38,487 bases of DNA, taken from the NCBI GenBank assembly GCA_016126025.1, contig JAEFDA010000053.1, positions 1-38,487 on the forward strand. The letters run 5' to 3'. The notes beneath the pieces are model-generated. The model was not told the origin of the DNA and made no database searches. It worked only from the letters and a program-made list of their open reading frames with translations. The position numbers were made by a program, and so were the translations under genes. Shown here piece by piece: positions 1 to 7,840 of the stretch (positions within the stretch are counted from its first letter, which is position 1; the number at the start of each line of letters is the position of its first letter). The DNA is from Nitrososphaerota archaeon. Lineage in GTDB: Archaea; Thermoproteota; Nitrososphaeria; Nitrososphaerales; Nitrosopumilaceae.

Positions 1-1
1 G

Positions 2-172
2 GCGGCCCGCGCCGACCCCCCGCTTGCGGCCCGGCCGGTCGAGCCTCTTTTGTTCGGCCTCGGGGTAGATCTTTTCGACATCTCGTATCAAAAAATCAAA
101 CTGCTGGAGGGACATGCCGACGGTGGTTCTGAAGGCGTGGGCGTTCTTTGACATGATCTTGAAAACACGCAT
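2..172 (-). CDS. Transposase N-terminus, truncated by window edge
   Basis: About 57 codons read leftward from an ATG at 172 and run off the window. The translation has the look of the helix-turn-helix that precedes many IS5-type DDE transposases: a phrase like FRTTVGMSLQQFDFLIRDVE, then an acidic/aromatic stretch and a basic Arg/Gly tail (RPGRKRGVGAGR). That family uses this domain to bind the element's ends. The catalytic DDE part would lie outside the window, so I cannot say whether the element is intact. It sits about 95 bp past the glutamine synthetase stop on the same strand. The match is by recalled motif style only and the start is not confirmed by a clear TATA box. Confidence 0.5.
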   Translation of the reverse strand, partial: MRVFKIMSKNAHAFRTTVGMSLQQFDFLIRDVEKIYPEAEQKRLDRPGRKRGVGAGR

Positions 173-266
173 GGTATGCTGGGGAGGGCGAGAGTACTTG
201 GATCTTTCGATGCCGGTTCTGGGTCGATCTTATGGCTAATAACTAATCAAGTCTCGGGCGGGCCCG

Positions 267-1712
267 CTACGCATCAGCGTACATCGAGACTTCCCACGCC
301 GTGGGGGTCTGGGCAAAGGCCGAGTACTCCTTGTGCTTGAGCTCCGAGTATGTGTCCAGAAAGTCCATCGTGAAGACATCCTTGAGGAAGCGGTTGTCGC
401 TCTGCAGCTCGTTGAGGGCGCCGCGCAGCGAGAGTGGTAGCGATCCTATCCCGTACTCGAGCCTCTTTGCAGCCGAGAGTTTGTAGACGTTCCCCTCCAC
501 CGGATCTCCAGGATCCAGCTTCCTTCTTATCCCATCAAGACCCGCAAGGAGCAGGGCGGCTTCGAGGAGGTAGATGTTGGCGGTGGGATCCGGCACGCGG
601 TACTCGATCCTCTTGCTCTTTTGCTGATTCCGGTAGTACATGGGCACGCGGACGGTGGCAGAACGGTTGCCCATGCCCCAGCAGATGCCGGTAGGCGCCT
701 CAAAGCCCGGCACCAGCCGCTTGTACGAGTTGGTGGTTGGATTGGATATGGCGCACAGCGCCCTTGCGTGATCTAGTATTCCGCCTATGTAGTATCTTCC
801 GGTCTGGCTCAACTGAGCCACCGAGTCTTCGGGATCGTACATTACGTTGTCCCCGTCTGCCCATAGGCTTTGGTGGACGTGCATTGCCGAGGCGTTGTCA
901 CCGTATATCGGCTTTGGCATAAAGGTGGCCACCTTACCGTTGCGTTTTGCCTTGACCCTGACGGCGTTCTTGACCGTTACCACGTTGTCTGCCATGGCGA
1001 TGAGCCCGTCATAGGCGAGGTTTATCTCACACTGGCCGGAGGTTGCCACCTCGTGGTGCTCGGCCTCTATCCTTATGCCGAAGTAGCGGTGGAGGTCGTC
1101 GCAGACGTCCTTCCTGAAGGTCTCGAGCGTATCCTTGGGCTGCGATGGATAGTAGCCTTCCTTGAGGTCTATGGCGGTGCTGATGTTCCCCTTAGCCCAT
1201 GGCGACTCTTTTGATTCTATGGAGTATCCGGAACCACCGTACGAGTGGGTGGCGGCATACGGCGATGGATAGACCGTTATGGCATCAAAGACGAAGAACT
1301 CTACCTCAGGACCCCAGTTGGTATGCGTGATGCCTGTCCCCTCGATCTTGGCGGCCGCCTTCTTTGCTATACCGCGCGAATCCCGGTTGTACCGCAACTC
1401 GTCCCCGGCATTGCCCTCGTAGAGGTCGCAGATGAGTCTGGCGTTCTTCCGATGGCCGTTATCGTACCCGGGTGGCAGGATGCGGAAGGTGTCGGGGTCG
1501 GGCTTGAGGATCATGTCGGACTTGTTCACGGACTTGAAGCCGAGTATTGAGCTAGCGTCGAGTTTTTCAAGGCCGTGCCTGAAGCTGTCCTCGTCTATCG
1601 CATAGCTTGGCATGCCCATCCGCTTCAACTCACCAAATATGTCAACAAACCAAAAATCAAGGAATGTGATGCCCTCGGCCTGGATTTTCTCCAGTACTGC
1701 ATCCGCTTCCAT
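267..1712 (-). CDS. glnA: Glutamine synthetase, type I
   Basis: Makes glutamine from glutamate, ammonia and ATP in the cytoplasm and is the main ammonia-assimilating step. The 481-residue product has the N-terminal beta-grasp segment (FLDFWFVDIFGELKRMGMPS) and then the catalytic domain. The latter shows NWGPEVEFFVFD (metal-binding Glu), GQCEINL, GDNASAMHVHQSLW (His and ammonia/metal pocket), NPTTNSYKRLVPGFEAP and NRSATVRVP (ATP/glutamate arginines). Length and motifs fit GSI. I do not see a clear adenylylation-site tyrosine loop. The reading frame can be extended to a TTG at 1769, but I chose the ATG at 1712: a TATA-like box at 1734-1743 is 26 bp upstream, and the extension would run into the end of an insertion sequence. 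Glutamine and ammonia status probably regulate it; the IS end 43 bp upstream may affect the promoter. Confidence 0.96.
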   Translation of the reverse strand: MEADAVLEKIQAEGITFLDFWFVDIFGELKRMGMPSYAIDEDSFRHGLEKLDASSILGFKSVNKSDMILKPDPDTFRILPPGYDNGHRKNARLICDLYEGNAGDELRYNRDSRGIAKKAAAKIEGTGITHTNWGPEVEFFVFDAITVYPSPYAATHSYGGSGYSIESKESPWAKGNISTAIDLKEGYYPSQPKDTLETFRKDVCDDLHRYFGIRIEAEHHEVATSGQCEINLAYDGLIAMADNVVTVKNAVRVKAKRNGKVATFMPKPIYGDNASAMHVHQSLWADGDNVMYDPEDSVAQLSQTGRYYIGGILDHARALCAISNPTTNSYKRLVPGFEAPTGICWGMGNRSATVRVPMYYRNQQKSKRIEYRVPDPTANIYLLEAALLLAGLDGIRRKLDPGDPVEGNVYKLSAAKRLEYGIGSLPLSLRGALNELQSDNRFLKDVFTMDFLDTYSELKHKEYSAFAQTPTAWEVSMYADA

Positions 1713-1733
1713 AATGTTGGCGCCAAACGCACC

Positions 1734-1743
1734 ACTTACTAAT
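1734..1743 (-). promoter_or_regulatory. TATA-like box of glnA
   Basis: On the minus strand this reads CATTAGTAAG and is centred 26 bp before the ATG at 1712, the spacing expected for a leaderless archaeal transcript. The insertion sequence ends 13 bp further upstream, at 1756. Confidence 0.5.
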
Positions 1744-1755
1744 GTTGCTATCCGC

Positions 1756-1825
1756 GGTTCCCCCTGCAAGGACGGGTGATTGATCTAAATGTGTTAGATC
1801 CGAGCCGCAATCCGGCCCAAACCGG
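1756..1825 (-). repeat. IS left end (copy A)
   Basis: The first ~25 bp are the terminal inverted repeat, shared with 3174-3199 in inverted orientation. The whole ~70 bp also matches 13752-13820 in the same orientation, including TGATCTAAATG and the stretch around CAATCCGGC/CAAACC. Confidence 0.7.
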
Positions 1826-1943
1826 GTATGCAGGGGCCGCTAGGATGCATCTTGGACCGGTTTTTTGCAAAGTCCTACCGGAACGGGGCTGGTACGGGGG
1901 CAAAAATCCACACCGTTCCATGATATCGGACATTCGCGGCGCG

Positions 1944-3115
1944 TCACGCGGCGGATACGGCGTTCTGTATGAGCGTCAGCCATTTGTCGGAGCCCCGTAT
2001 GTCCATGCCGGCAGCCTCGGCGGGCGTCCGGCCGCCTACGCCCCCGTGCGGCTTGATGTAATTGCAGTAGAGTATCGCCATACGGAAGATCAGGGACTCC
2101 TCCTTGGTTATGCCGCGGGCGTACCTGAAACGGCCCGCCAACCCTCCGTTGAGCCGCTCCTGCTTGTTGGTGTTGCAGATGAGGTTCCGGATGTGGATGT
2201 CGCGTATGTGTATGGATCTGAGGCCCTTCAGCGTGCGGAACACCTTCTTGAAGGCGATGTGATACCGTTCCAGGCCGTCGGTAATGAACAGCCGGGGGAT
2301 CCTGCCCGCCGTGTCCTTGGCCTTCCGCAGCAGAGGGGCGGCGTCGTACTTTTCATTGGTAGGCGAGACGTCCCACGCCAGCACAAACCGGGTGGCGAGG
2401 TCCATGACGGCGACGATATACGACTCCCTGCCGCGGACCTTTTGATGTTTCTCGTCGCAGCCTCACTTGTCCCCTACGCACGGGGGCTTGAGGGTATCCA
2501 TATACTGTTCCACCGCCTTGGAATAGTGGAACAGTGTTCCCCAGTATTCTGGTTATGGTGTCCGCATGCACCTTGACACCCAGATGCCCGAGCGTCATCT
2601 GGATGTTTCCTACCGACACCCCCGTGTCCGACAGCATCAGGGCCAGCGTGATGCACAGGCGCGGCACCTGACGGTACTCAAAGCCCAGGTTGTCCTCCGA
2701 ACCGTCGTCCGCACATGATGCACCTGTACCTCTGCCTCTTCTCGTGCTTGCCGCAGTACCATCCGTCGTGGGCATACTTCCTTTCCTTGCATTCTGGGCA
2801 CCTCAGTTCCTGTTCCTTGATGTCAACCTTCTTGCCGAGGGCGGCCTCGGACGATATGAGCAGCGCGTGTTCGACCGCCGCGATATGTTTGCACCTGCAC
2901 CCCTTTCCAGTGGTGTGGTAGACGCACTTGCACGTGGGACTCTCGCCCGCAAACGAGGCCCGGTACCACGCCCCCTCCGTGCCCTAGGAGACCACGTCCC
3001 AGCGGTTGTCGGTCAGGGTCTTGACCTGGTCGCCCTTCTGGCATATGCGGAGCCCGCGACGCGTTATACACTGCTCCGAGACCCTGCCTCTCCGAGGTTT
3101 GCGGACTTCTTGCAT
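1944..3115 (-). pseudogene. Transposase pseudogene (SWIM finger, zinc ribbon, DDE core)
   Basis: The frame can be followed leftward from an ATG at 3115 only by crossing lesions. The first segment ends at a TAG in ...NRWDVVS*GTEGAWYR..., after which the same frame gives a SWIM zinc finger (CKCVYHTTGKGCRCKHI) and a four-Cys zinc ribbon (CPEC ... CIMCG). Near 2690 the frame shifts to continue with a helical segment (LMLSDTGVSVGNIQMTLGHL). It shifts again near 2540, and a TGA follows GDK where Trp is expected. The catalytic part (from about 2405) shows MDLATRFVLAWD, FITDGLERY and NKQERLNGG, matching a D-D-E arrangement. At least two stops and two frameshifts mean it cannot make the full enzyme. 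Confidence 0.85.
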
Positions 3116-3173
3116 CCCATGTCTGCCTCGATCCGACAGATTGTTTAAGATCTTAGAGGCAGATCTTCCGATT

Positions 3174-3199
3174 CACCACCCGTCTTTGCGGGAGGAACC
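3174..3199 (+). repeat. IS right end (copy C), terminal inverted repeat
   Basis: Reads CACCACCCGTCTTTGCGGGA followed by GGAACC on the plus strand, the inverse of the left end at 1756. It ends about 14 bp before the TATA-like box of the gene at 3243. Confidence 0.65.
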
Positions 3200-3212
3200 C
3201 TCGCGGAACAAT

Positions 3213-3220
3213 TCTTATAA
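3213..3220 (+). promoter_or_regulatory. TATA box of the gene at 3243
   Basis: CTTATAAT-type sequence centred about 26 bp upstream of the ATG at 3243, consistent with leaderless transcription. It lies just outside the IS right end. Confidence 0.5.
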
Positions 3221-3242
3221 TGAAGCTGACCATAGGTAGAGT

Positions 3243-3557
3243 ATGGGACTGCTTTACAGGGCTGCCGCAGGATTGACACGCATGTGTGCAACCGTCGCGA
3301 TTCGCAGTAGTCTAGCAGCCTGTGGCGGCCTGCGGTCGCTGGCACTCCAAGAGCACTCGGCTAAAAGGTACAGAAGTAGGTGGTGGTTCATCCTGCCCCT
3401 TACCTTGAATCTCCTAGGTGGCATCATTGCATATTTTGCCATCCGTCACGACGACCCCGACAAGGCCAAGAACTGCCTTCTGGCCGGACTGGCTATCTTC
3501 ACAATACTCCTACTCCCATGGATCATAGCCGTAGTGTTTGCAGCAGGGCTGGACTAG
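3243..3557 (+). CDS. Small two-helix membrane protein
   Basis: Product of 104 residues with two hydrophobic segments near residues 48-66 (WWFILPLTLNLLGGIIAYFA) and 78-101. A short charged loop with RHDDPDKAKNC joins them. This loop-and-helix pattern is common in small thaumarchaeal membrane proteins; its role is unknown. The first ~45 residues look unlike the rest and may be poorly conserved, so the true start could be internal. The ATG at 3243 is supported by a TATA-like box 26 bp upstream. It is transcribed away from the IS right end. No function can be assigned. Confidence 0.7.
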   Translation: MGLLYRAAAGLTRMCATVAIRSSLAACGGLRSLALQEHSAKRYRSRWWFILPLTLNLLGGIIAYFAIRHDDPDKAKNCLLAGLAIFTILLLPWIIAVVFAAGLD

Positions 3558-3907
3558 TATCCTTCTGTTACGGCGTCGGGCATTGGCAGGCACCGCGCAT
3601 CCCATCCAACCAACACTTGGTCACCCGTTCCACGTCTGCTCTGGCGGGGCTCTTCAGCATTCAGTCACCTTATGTCCTAGCCCGCCGTAAGCAGAATCAG
3701 CGCCGTCCGCACTGGGATGCCAAAGCGGCATATATCACACACTTGGATTGAAGTCTCCCAACTTCAAATTCAGACTCTTCAAGACGCCGCCACCTCCGTC
3801 ACGAGCGTCGCCACTACAGTATCCGGCGGAGTCGAGGAGATTTTTCCGATAGTTTCTCTTTGCTATCGTAATTTTGATAGTAGAAGAATATTTTTAACAT
3901 TATAGTG

Positions 3908-3967
3908 TAATTATAACAAAATGATTATAACTATGATAATAAAATCATGAATTACAATTTATAATTA
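3908..3967. repeat. AT-rich inverted repeat
   Basis: TAATTATAA at 3908-3916 pairs with TTATAATTA at 3959-3967, and internal ATGATT/AATCAT arms extend the symmetry. It lies in a roughly 130-bp AT-rich island (3841-3970) inside GC-rich DNA. Its function is unknown. Confidence 0.55.
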
Positions 3968-4494
3968 TTTCTAACATATCTTATGGTAAACCATCAAGTG
4001 GATGTCGCATTTGTGAAGATTATAGCAAATGTACAGTTTTGCAGTATTTGGAAATTTTACGTGACATGCAGAGATGTCTAAATTGCCCGGTAACTGTTCG
4101 CGTTGGACACGGCACACCATACCCTGCCCGCACCACGACGTCACTTCCCCCACCACAAGCCGACAAGGGAGACATATGCCGTCACATGGGCAGACATCCC
4201 GGCATCCAGCAACTCTAGATTTGCTATAGGGTCCTGACGGCATCCGAGCACACATCTCCGCTCCACCGATCCACATAGGCTCGTCTGATGAGTGCCGGTG
4301 CAGATCAGCGGGGCCTCGTAGTACATGTCCAATCCACACCCATGGGCGTAGCATCTGCAGAACATAGTGAGCACCATACGAGGTCGATAGGCCCAACCAC
4401 CATTCGTCCCGCAGCAGCTGCCCTGCGCTGGGTGCGAGTTTGATTGCAGTAGCTGCCCTCCCCCCTGTCACGTTTGTCGCCGCGCGTTATTTGC

Positions 4495-4567
4495 CGCGCC
4501 AACGTATGCCAACAGTATTGTTTCTAAATTCGATTTTAGAAATATCATACATCATACCGTTGGCGCG
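4495..4567. repeat. 73-bp imperfect palindrome
   Basis: Outer arms CGCGCCAACG (4495-4504) and CGTTGGCGCG (4558-4567) are perfect inverted copies. Inside them GTATG and CATAC steps continue the symmetry. The centre (4521-4544) is a TTTCTAAA/TTTAGAAA-type palindrome that recurs at 6263. It could be a miniature element, a protein-binding site or a structured RNA. Confidence 0.65.
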
Positions 4568-5156
4568 ACAGGATACGGCCAGACCCGCATGCCACCGTCA
4601 AAACGGATCGAGCACGCCTACCGACCAGTCCGCAACGAGTGCAACGCCCACTATGGCAATGTATACTGGTATCCAGACTGCCGCGGTAGCCATATGGACA
4701 TTATCAGATGGAGCCTAGCCGTCTGCTGCATGTGTTCTGTACAGCACGTAGAATACCAGCCCCACGGTATGCCCAAGCATACACATCTCACACACTACCA
4801 GAGTGAGGTGTGTTCTAAGCCAACCATGTCTTCCATATTGGCCATACGCTAGGTCCGTATCCTTGTGTAGTCGAGTCGGACATACGCAAAGTTCAGATAC
4901 AGATCGACAACGCGGTTTGGTCAAATCATGGCCAAGATGGCGCCGGTTAGTCGCTCCACGGACCACACGCGCGACCTGCTCAGGAGCCTACGGATGATGC
5001 CGGGCTCCGGAAGACAACCGATAACACCCTCCGCACCTGCAGGCCCAAACATGCCCGGCGCCCCCCCCCCCTTTAGCCGTAGATCACGCCACGAAAAACC
5101 CGCTCCCACACCGGGTTTGCGTCCGTTCCAGAGATGGATTTGTTCTTGACCAAGAT

Positions 5157-5373
5157 CCACGCTCAAGAGCTAAACCCCCCTTGGCACGTCGCATATCCAC
5201 GCTTGATATGGTCCCGGCCAAAATCCCGGATTTCAGGGGGGGTTGAGCTCCCCCGCACGATCTGGGCAGGCAACCCCCCAAGCATGCAGATGTCTGGCCA
5301 AAGAAGGTGTTCGGTCCCAAAACCACGCTCAAAAGCTAAACCCCCCCCCCACTTTGGCCACAATCGCCAAAGT
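5157..5373. repeat. Direct repeats with poly-C runs and a hairpin
   Basis: CCACGCTCAAGAGCTAAACC followed by a C-run begins at 5157. A near copy with one A/G change begins at about 5322, followed by a longer C-run. Next to the second copy, ACTTTGGC (5351-5358) and GCCAAAGT (5366-5373) form an 8-bp stem with a 7-nt loop. Long C or G runs also occur at about 5050 and 5236. Confidence 0.55.
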
Positions 5374-5717
5374 CCTGACGCGCGTCTTGGCGTCACCACC
5401 CACGGTTCCGGTATCGATACGGACCCTTAGCTTACCACCACGCCCACGCACTGAAGGCTCTCCCGATGCCGCCAGGCCTCTCTAGCACCCCGTACAGAAT
5501 AGACCCCAAGAAGCGTTCGGGACATGGCGCCAACTTTTCTGAATAGCATGCCCCTGCTTACAGTGCATCCGGATGGCCAGCAGGAAGTACAACTCTCATG
5601 CCCAGATGGGGGGCGCGGTATGAGCAGGCGAGAAATGCAGTCTTCCAAGATGTCAGAGTGGCTGGACCATCCTCTGTGTAACGGTGCTGGCGCGGGCGGC
5701 CCTGTAGCACCGGTCAC

Positions 5718-5727
5718 ATTTTATACC
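5718..5727 (+). promoter_or_regulatory. TATA box of the gene at 5748
   Basis: CATTTTATACC-like sequence centred 26 bp before the ATG at 5748; leaderless spacing. Confidence 0.55.
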
Positions 5728-5747
5728 GCAACCCCGAAAAGCCCACC

Positions 5748-6239
5748 ATGATACGTGCCGGGTTAGTCATAGTCATGGGCGGCATAATCATCTCCATGGC
5801 AATTGCCCTGTACTCCTACACGCTATACCAGCCCAATGTTCTAGAGACCCCCCACGGCGAGCCGGTCATACTAGGCCCCATGGAATATGCTGTGACGTTT
5901 GAGGGAACGAACAACGGCAACGACAAGTTCCAGCCCGAGCACACGTTTGTCAAGATCAGGGTCAACATGCAGAACATTGCGGGACACGCGGCCACAGTTA
6001 GTGGCGGCCAGTTTTACATAGTGGGCGCCGACGGCAGGCCACTCCAGCCCGTCTTTGGCAACGGCACCCTAGGTCAAGAGGATCTGCTTCGCGAGACGCT
6101 GCAGCCCGGCAGTCACATCACCCGTACCACACAGTTTGACATACCCTTTGACGATGGGGCCACATACCAATTGCTGATCCGCCCCGCCAAGGAACATGCC
6201 ACTTCCGACCATGCGGTCATCTGCCTGCGAAACTGCTAA
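5748..6239 (+). CDS. Membrane-anchored DUF4352-like protein
   Basis: Product of 163 residues with one N-terminal hydrophobic segment (residues about 4-24, LVIVMGGIIISMAIALYSYT) that could be a membrane anchor or an uncleaved signal. A beta-rich extracytoplasmic domain follows. Its phrase HTFVKIRVNMQNIAGHAATV, then FYIVGADGRPL and LQPGSHITRTTQFDIP, fits the immunoglobulin/telokin-like DUF4352 type, in which a conserved 'more than normal' strand is followed by a 'loss of polar groups' strand. Such proteins are usually surface-exposed and of unknown function. It converges with the ArsR-type regulator gene, and a 24-bp palindrome lies 24 bp past its stop. Confidence 0.7.
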   Translation: MIRAGLVIVMGGIIISMAIALYSYTLYQPNVLETPHGEPVILGPMEYAVTFEGTNNGNDKFQPEHTFVKIRVNMQNIAGHAATVSGGQFYIVGADGRPLQPVFGNGTLGQEDLLRETLQPGSHITRTTQFDIPFDDGATYQLLIRPAKEHATSDHAVICLRNC

Positions 6240-6262
6240 GCTGCCACAGTTTAAAGACTATA

Positions 6263-6286
6263 TTTCTAAATTCGAAATTAGAAATA
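6263..6286. promoter_or_regulatory. 24-bp palindrome, candidate operator or termination site
   Basis: TTTCTAAATTCG followed by its near-mirror AAATTAGAAATA. It differs from the site at 4521-4544 at only two central positions. It lies between two convergent genes, so a promoter role is not obvious; it may be a binding site, a hairpin at transcript ends, or a small repeat. Confidence 0.5.
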
Positions 6287-6338
6287 ATAACCAAGATGCC
6301 GGTGAATGGCCCCCAAGTCTGTCAAAAACTAGAAGAAC

Positions 6339-6875
6339 TTAGTCCCGATTCGTCTCCAGCGATGCAGTTACCGCCCGATTCAGTATCTCCACAGCCAGAT
6401 AGTGGTAGTACGACTCAGGCTGCTTATCGCTCTTGGGCGCAGGCAGGCTGGCTCTGATGTTTCGCAGTATCTTATCCATCCTGGCAGAAGTGGTGCCAAT
6501 GATCTTTGCATACTTGGACTCAAAGTCCTCGGGGGTTTCGTAGTTCAGCAGTCGGATCTGGGTGCCGTACCGCTTGGAGATGGTACCTCGAACCTCATCT
6601 ATGCGGGTCACCTGCACCAGCCCCGCGCCTCTTAACACACGAATGTGGTGTCTCACAGTCGTGAGGGCCTTGTCATGTCCTGCCTTCCTGAGATCCTCGG
6701 CCAGCTGGTCCGCCGTCATGTCTTGACGGTACAGCAGCTCTAGAATCTTGGCGCGGGCCGGATCCTCGACAGCACGAGCCTGTTCAGGCGTGGTCACAAG
6801 CATACGCGTAACGGCCACCGGCTGTTCCAGTAGAGTCGGCATACCGCACCGTGGCCGATACGCAGTAAAAGTCAT
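6339..6875 (-). CDS. ArsR-type winged-helix transcription regulator
   Basis: Product of up to 178 residues. From about residue 29 it reads TTPEQARAVEDPARAKILEL, then a DNA-binding helix-turn-helix with TADQLAEDLRKAGHDKALTT and VRHHIRVLRGAGLVQVTRID, and a wing with RGTISKRYGT. This is the ArsR-like fold common in Thaumarchaeota. The C-terminal part (YETPEDFESKYAKIIGTTSA and helices) may serve dimerisation. No cysteine metal site typical of metal sensors is seen, so the signal is unknown. The start is uncertain: ATG at 6875, at 6842 (a TTTTAC box 26 bp upstream) or at 6803 are all in frame. Confidence 0.85.
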   Translation of the reverse strand: MTFTAYRPRCGMPTLLEQPVAVTRMLVTTPEQARAVEDPARAKILELLYRQDMTADQLAEDLRKAGHDKALTTVRHHIRVLRGAGLVQVTRIDEVRGTISKRYGTQIRLLNYETPEDFESKYAKIIGTTSARMDKILRNIRASLPAPKSDKQPESYYHYLAVEILNRAVTASLETNRD

Positions 6876-7217
6876 GGGGTGAAGAAGATTTGATACCGGG
6901 TCAAATGACGCAAAGCCGCCGGCATCCCCGCATGTCCCGCATCGTAGCTACAGATTCAGTACCAAACATAATCCAATATTGTATGTTTCAATGTGTTGCT
7001 GGCATGAAAAATGAAATACTACCTAAGCTGGACTCGATCAAAAATAACGGTTCAACAGATATCACCAACTTGGTAGTAAAACCGTCTCGCCGGCCAAAAA
7101 CCGGTCAAAAACCTGCCAAGACGCCTCAACCGATACGGTCCTGAAGTAGGACGTGGAGATCATGCGGTGGACAGCACTCATCCGTATGCCAAATTCGAGT
7201 TGGACATTAGGTGGCGC
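6876..7217. other. Intergenic region
   Basis: Holds the upstream DNA of the ArsR-type gene and the region past the HD-domain gene. A plus-strand open frame at 6890-7144 has no recognisable protein features. I see no RNA gene. Confidence 0.4.
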
Positions 7218-7790
7218 TCAGGACGGCCATCCCGTGTCCAGATCTACCGGCTCCAAGCCGTGTATGCCCAGAAGCGCGTCAAGGCGAGCCTGCACACCGG
7301 CAAGTTCGGGCAGATTCGGACTTATGCCGGAGCTGACGGCAAGCAGGTACCGCCTCAGTTGGGCGGCCTTCCTACAAGCCTTTGCCGCGTCCGCACCCGA
7401 GCCGGTCATGGACTCCAGATTCGCCAGAATGTCAGCCAGTTTGACGGTCTTTGCTCCCGGCGCGGCGCGGCCAAGCCGTTCAACGTACTCGACTGTCCGC
7501 ATATCGCGGGGCAGCCTGTTGTCCTTGGAGAGGGACGAGACCATGTCCGCCACGTCCTTACCAAATTCCAAGCAGATTCCGTCATATTTTGCATCGGTGT
7601 CCTCTATGGTGTCGTGCAGCCAGGCAGCGCAGATAACGTGCTGGTCCTGCACCCCCATCTCCAAGAGGATCTCCACCACTTTACGTACATGGTCTATGGC
7701 CAAGCCACCACGCCGCCTTGTAATGCCGTGTTTCCGTTCCGCATACAGGCGCGCCCGCTCAATCACGAATGTGGGTATGCAGGCCAGCAT
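7218..7790 (-). CDS. Small RelA/SpoT-type HD-domain hydrolase
   Basis: Product of about 190 residues from the ATG at 7790; longer in-frame sequence upstream looks non-coding. It has an HD fold: a first His in LAIDHVRKVVEILLEMG, the paired HD in AAWLHDTIEDT, a FGKDVADMVSSLSKDNRL helix and TVKLADILANL. These match the hydrolase half of RelA/SpoT enzymes and stand-alone small alarmone hydrolases, which remove the 3' pyrophosphate of (p)ppGpp with Mn2+. No synthetase domain is present. In an archaeon the true substrate may be a different nucleotide. It follows the 93-aa gene by 50 bp and probably shares its transcript. Confidence 0.8.
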   Translation of the reverse strand: MLACIPTFVIERARLYAERKHGITRRRGGLAIDHVRKVVEILLEMGVQDQHVICAAWLHDTIEDTDAKYDGICLEFGKDVADMVSSLSKDNRLPRDMRTVEYVERLGRAAPGAKTVKLADILANLESMTGSGADAAKACRKAAQLRRYLLAVSSGISPNLPELAGVQARLDALLGIHGLEPVDLDTGWPS

Positions 7791-7840
7791 TATGTGTGAT
7801 GCGCACCCATCCCATACAGACCAGACGCACCTATCTGCTT

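Larger units (their letters stand above)
1756..3199 (-). mobile_element. Decayed insertion sequence with SWIM/zinc-ribbon DDE transposase
   Basis: An approximately 1.44-kb element bounded by inverted ends. The left end begins GGTTCCCCCTGCAAGGACGG at 1756. The right end, read on the minus strand from 3199, begins GGTTCCTCCCGCAAAGACGG. The ends match at about 17 of the first 20 positions and share a GGTG follow-on. A single degenerate transposase reads leftward between them. No clear target duplication is visible. The element lies between glnA and a small membrane-protein gene; both its ends are 12-14 bp upstream of those genes' TATA boxes. The family is uncertain; the transposase core resembles the IS6/IS240-type DDE domain. 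Confidence 0.7.
3558..5717. other. Long gene-poor region
   Basis: About 2.2 kb with no open frame that looks like a real protein. It holds an AT-rich hairpin (3908-3967), a 73-bp imperfect palindrome (4495-4567), and repeated poly-C motifs with a hairpin (5157-5373). Such a desert is unusual for a compact archaeal genome and may be a decayed island. Confidence 0.6.

Noticed and set aside
6890..7144. 84-codon frame next to the ArsR-type gene
   Set aside because: Low-complexity polar translation, no promoter at leaderless distance and no motif.
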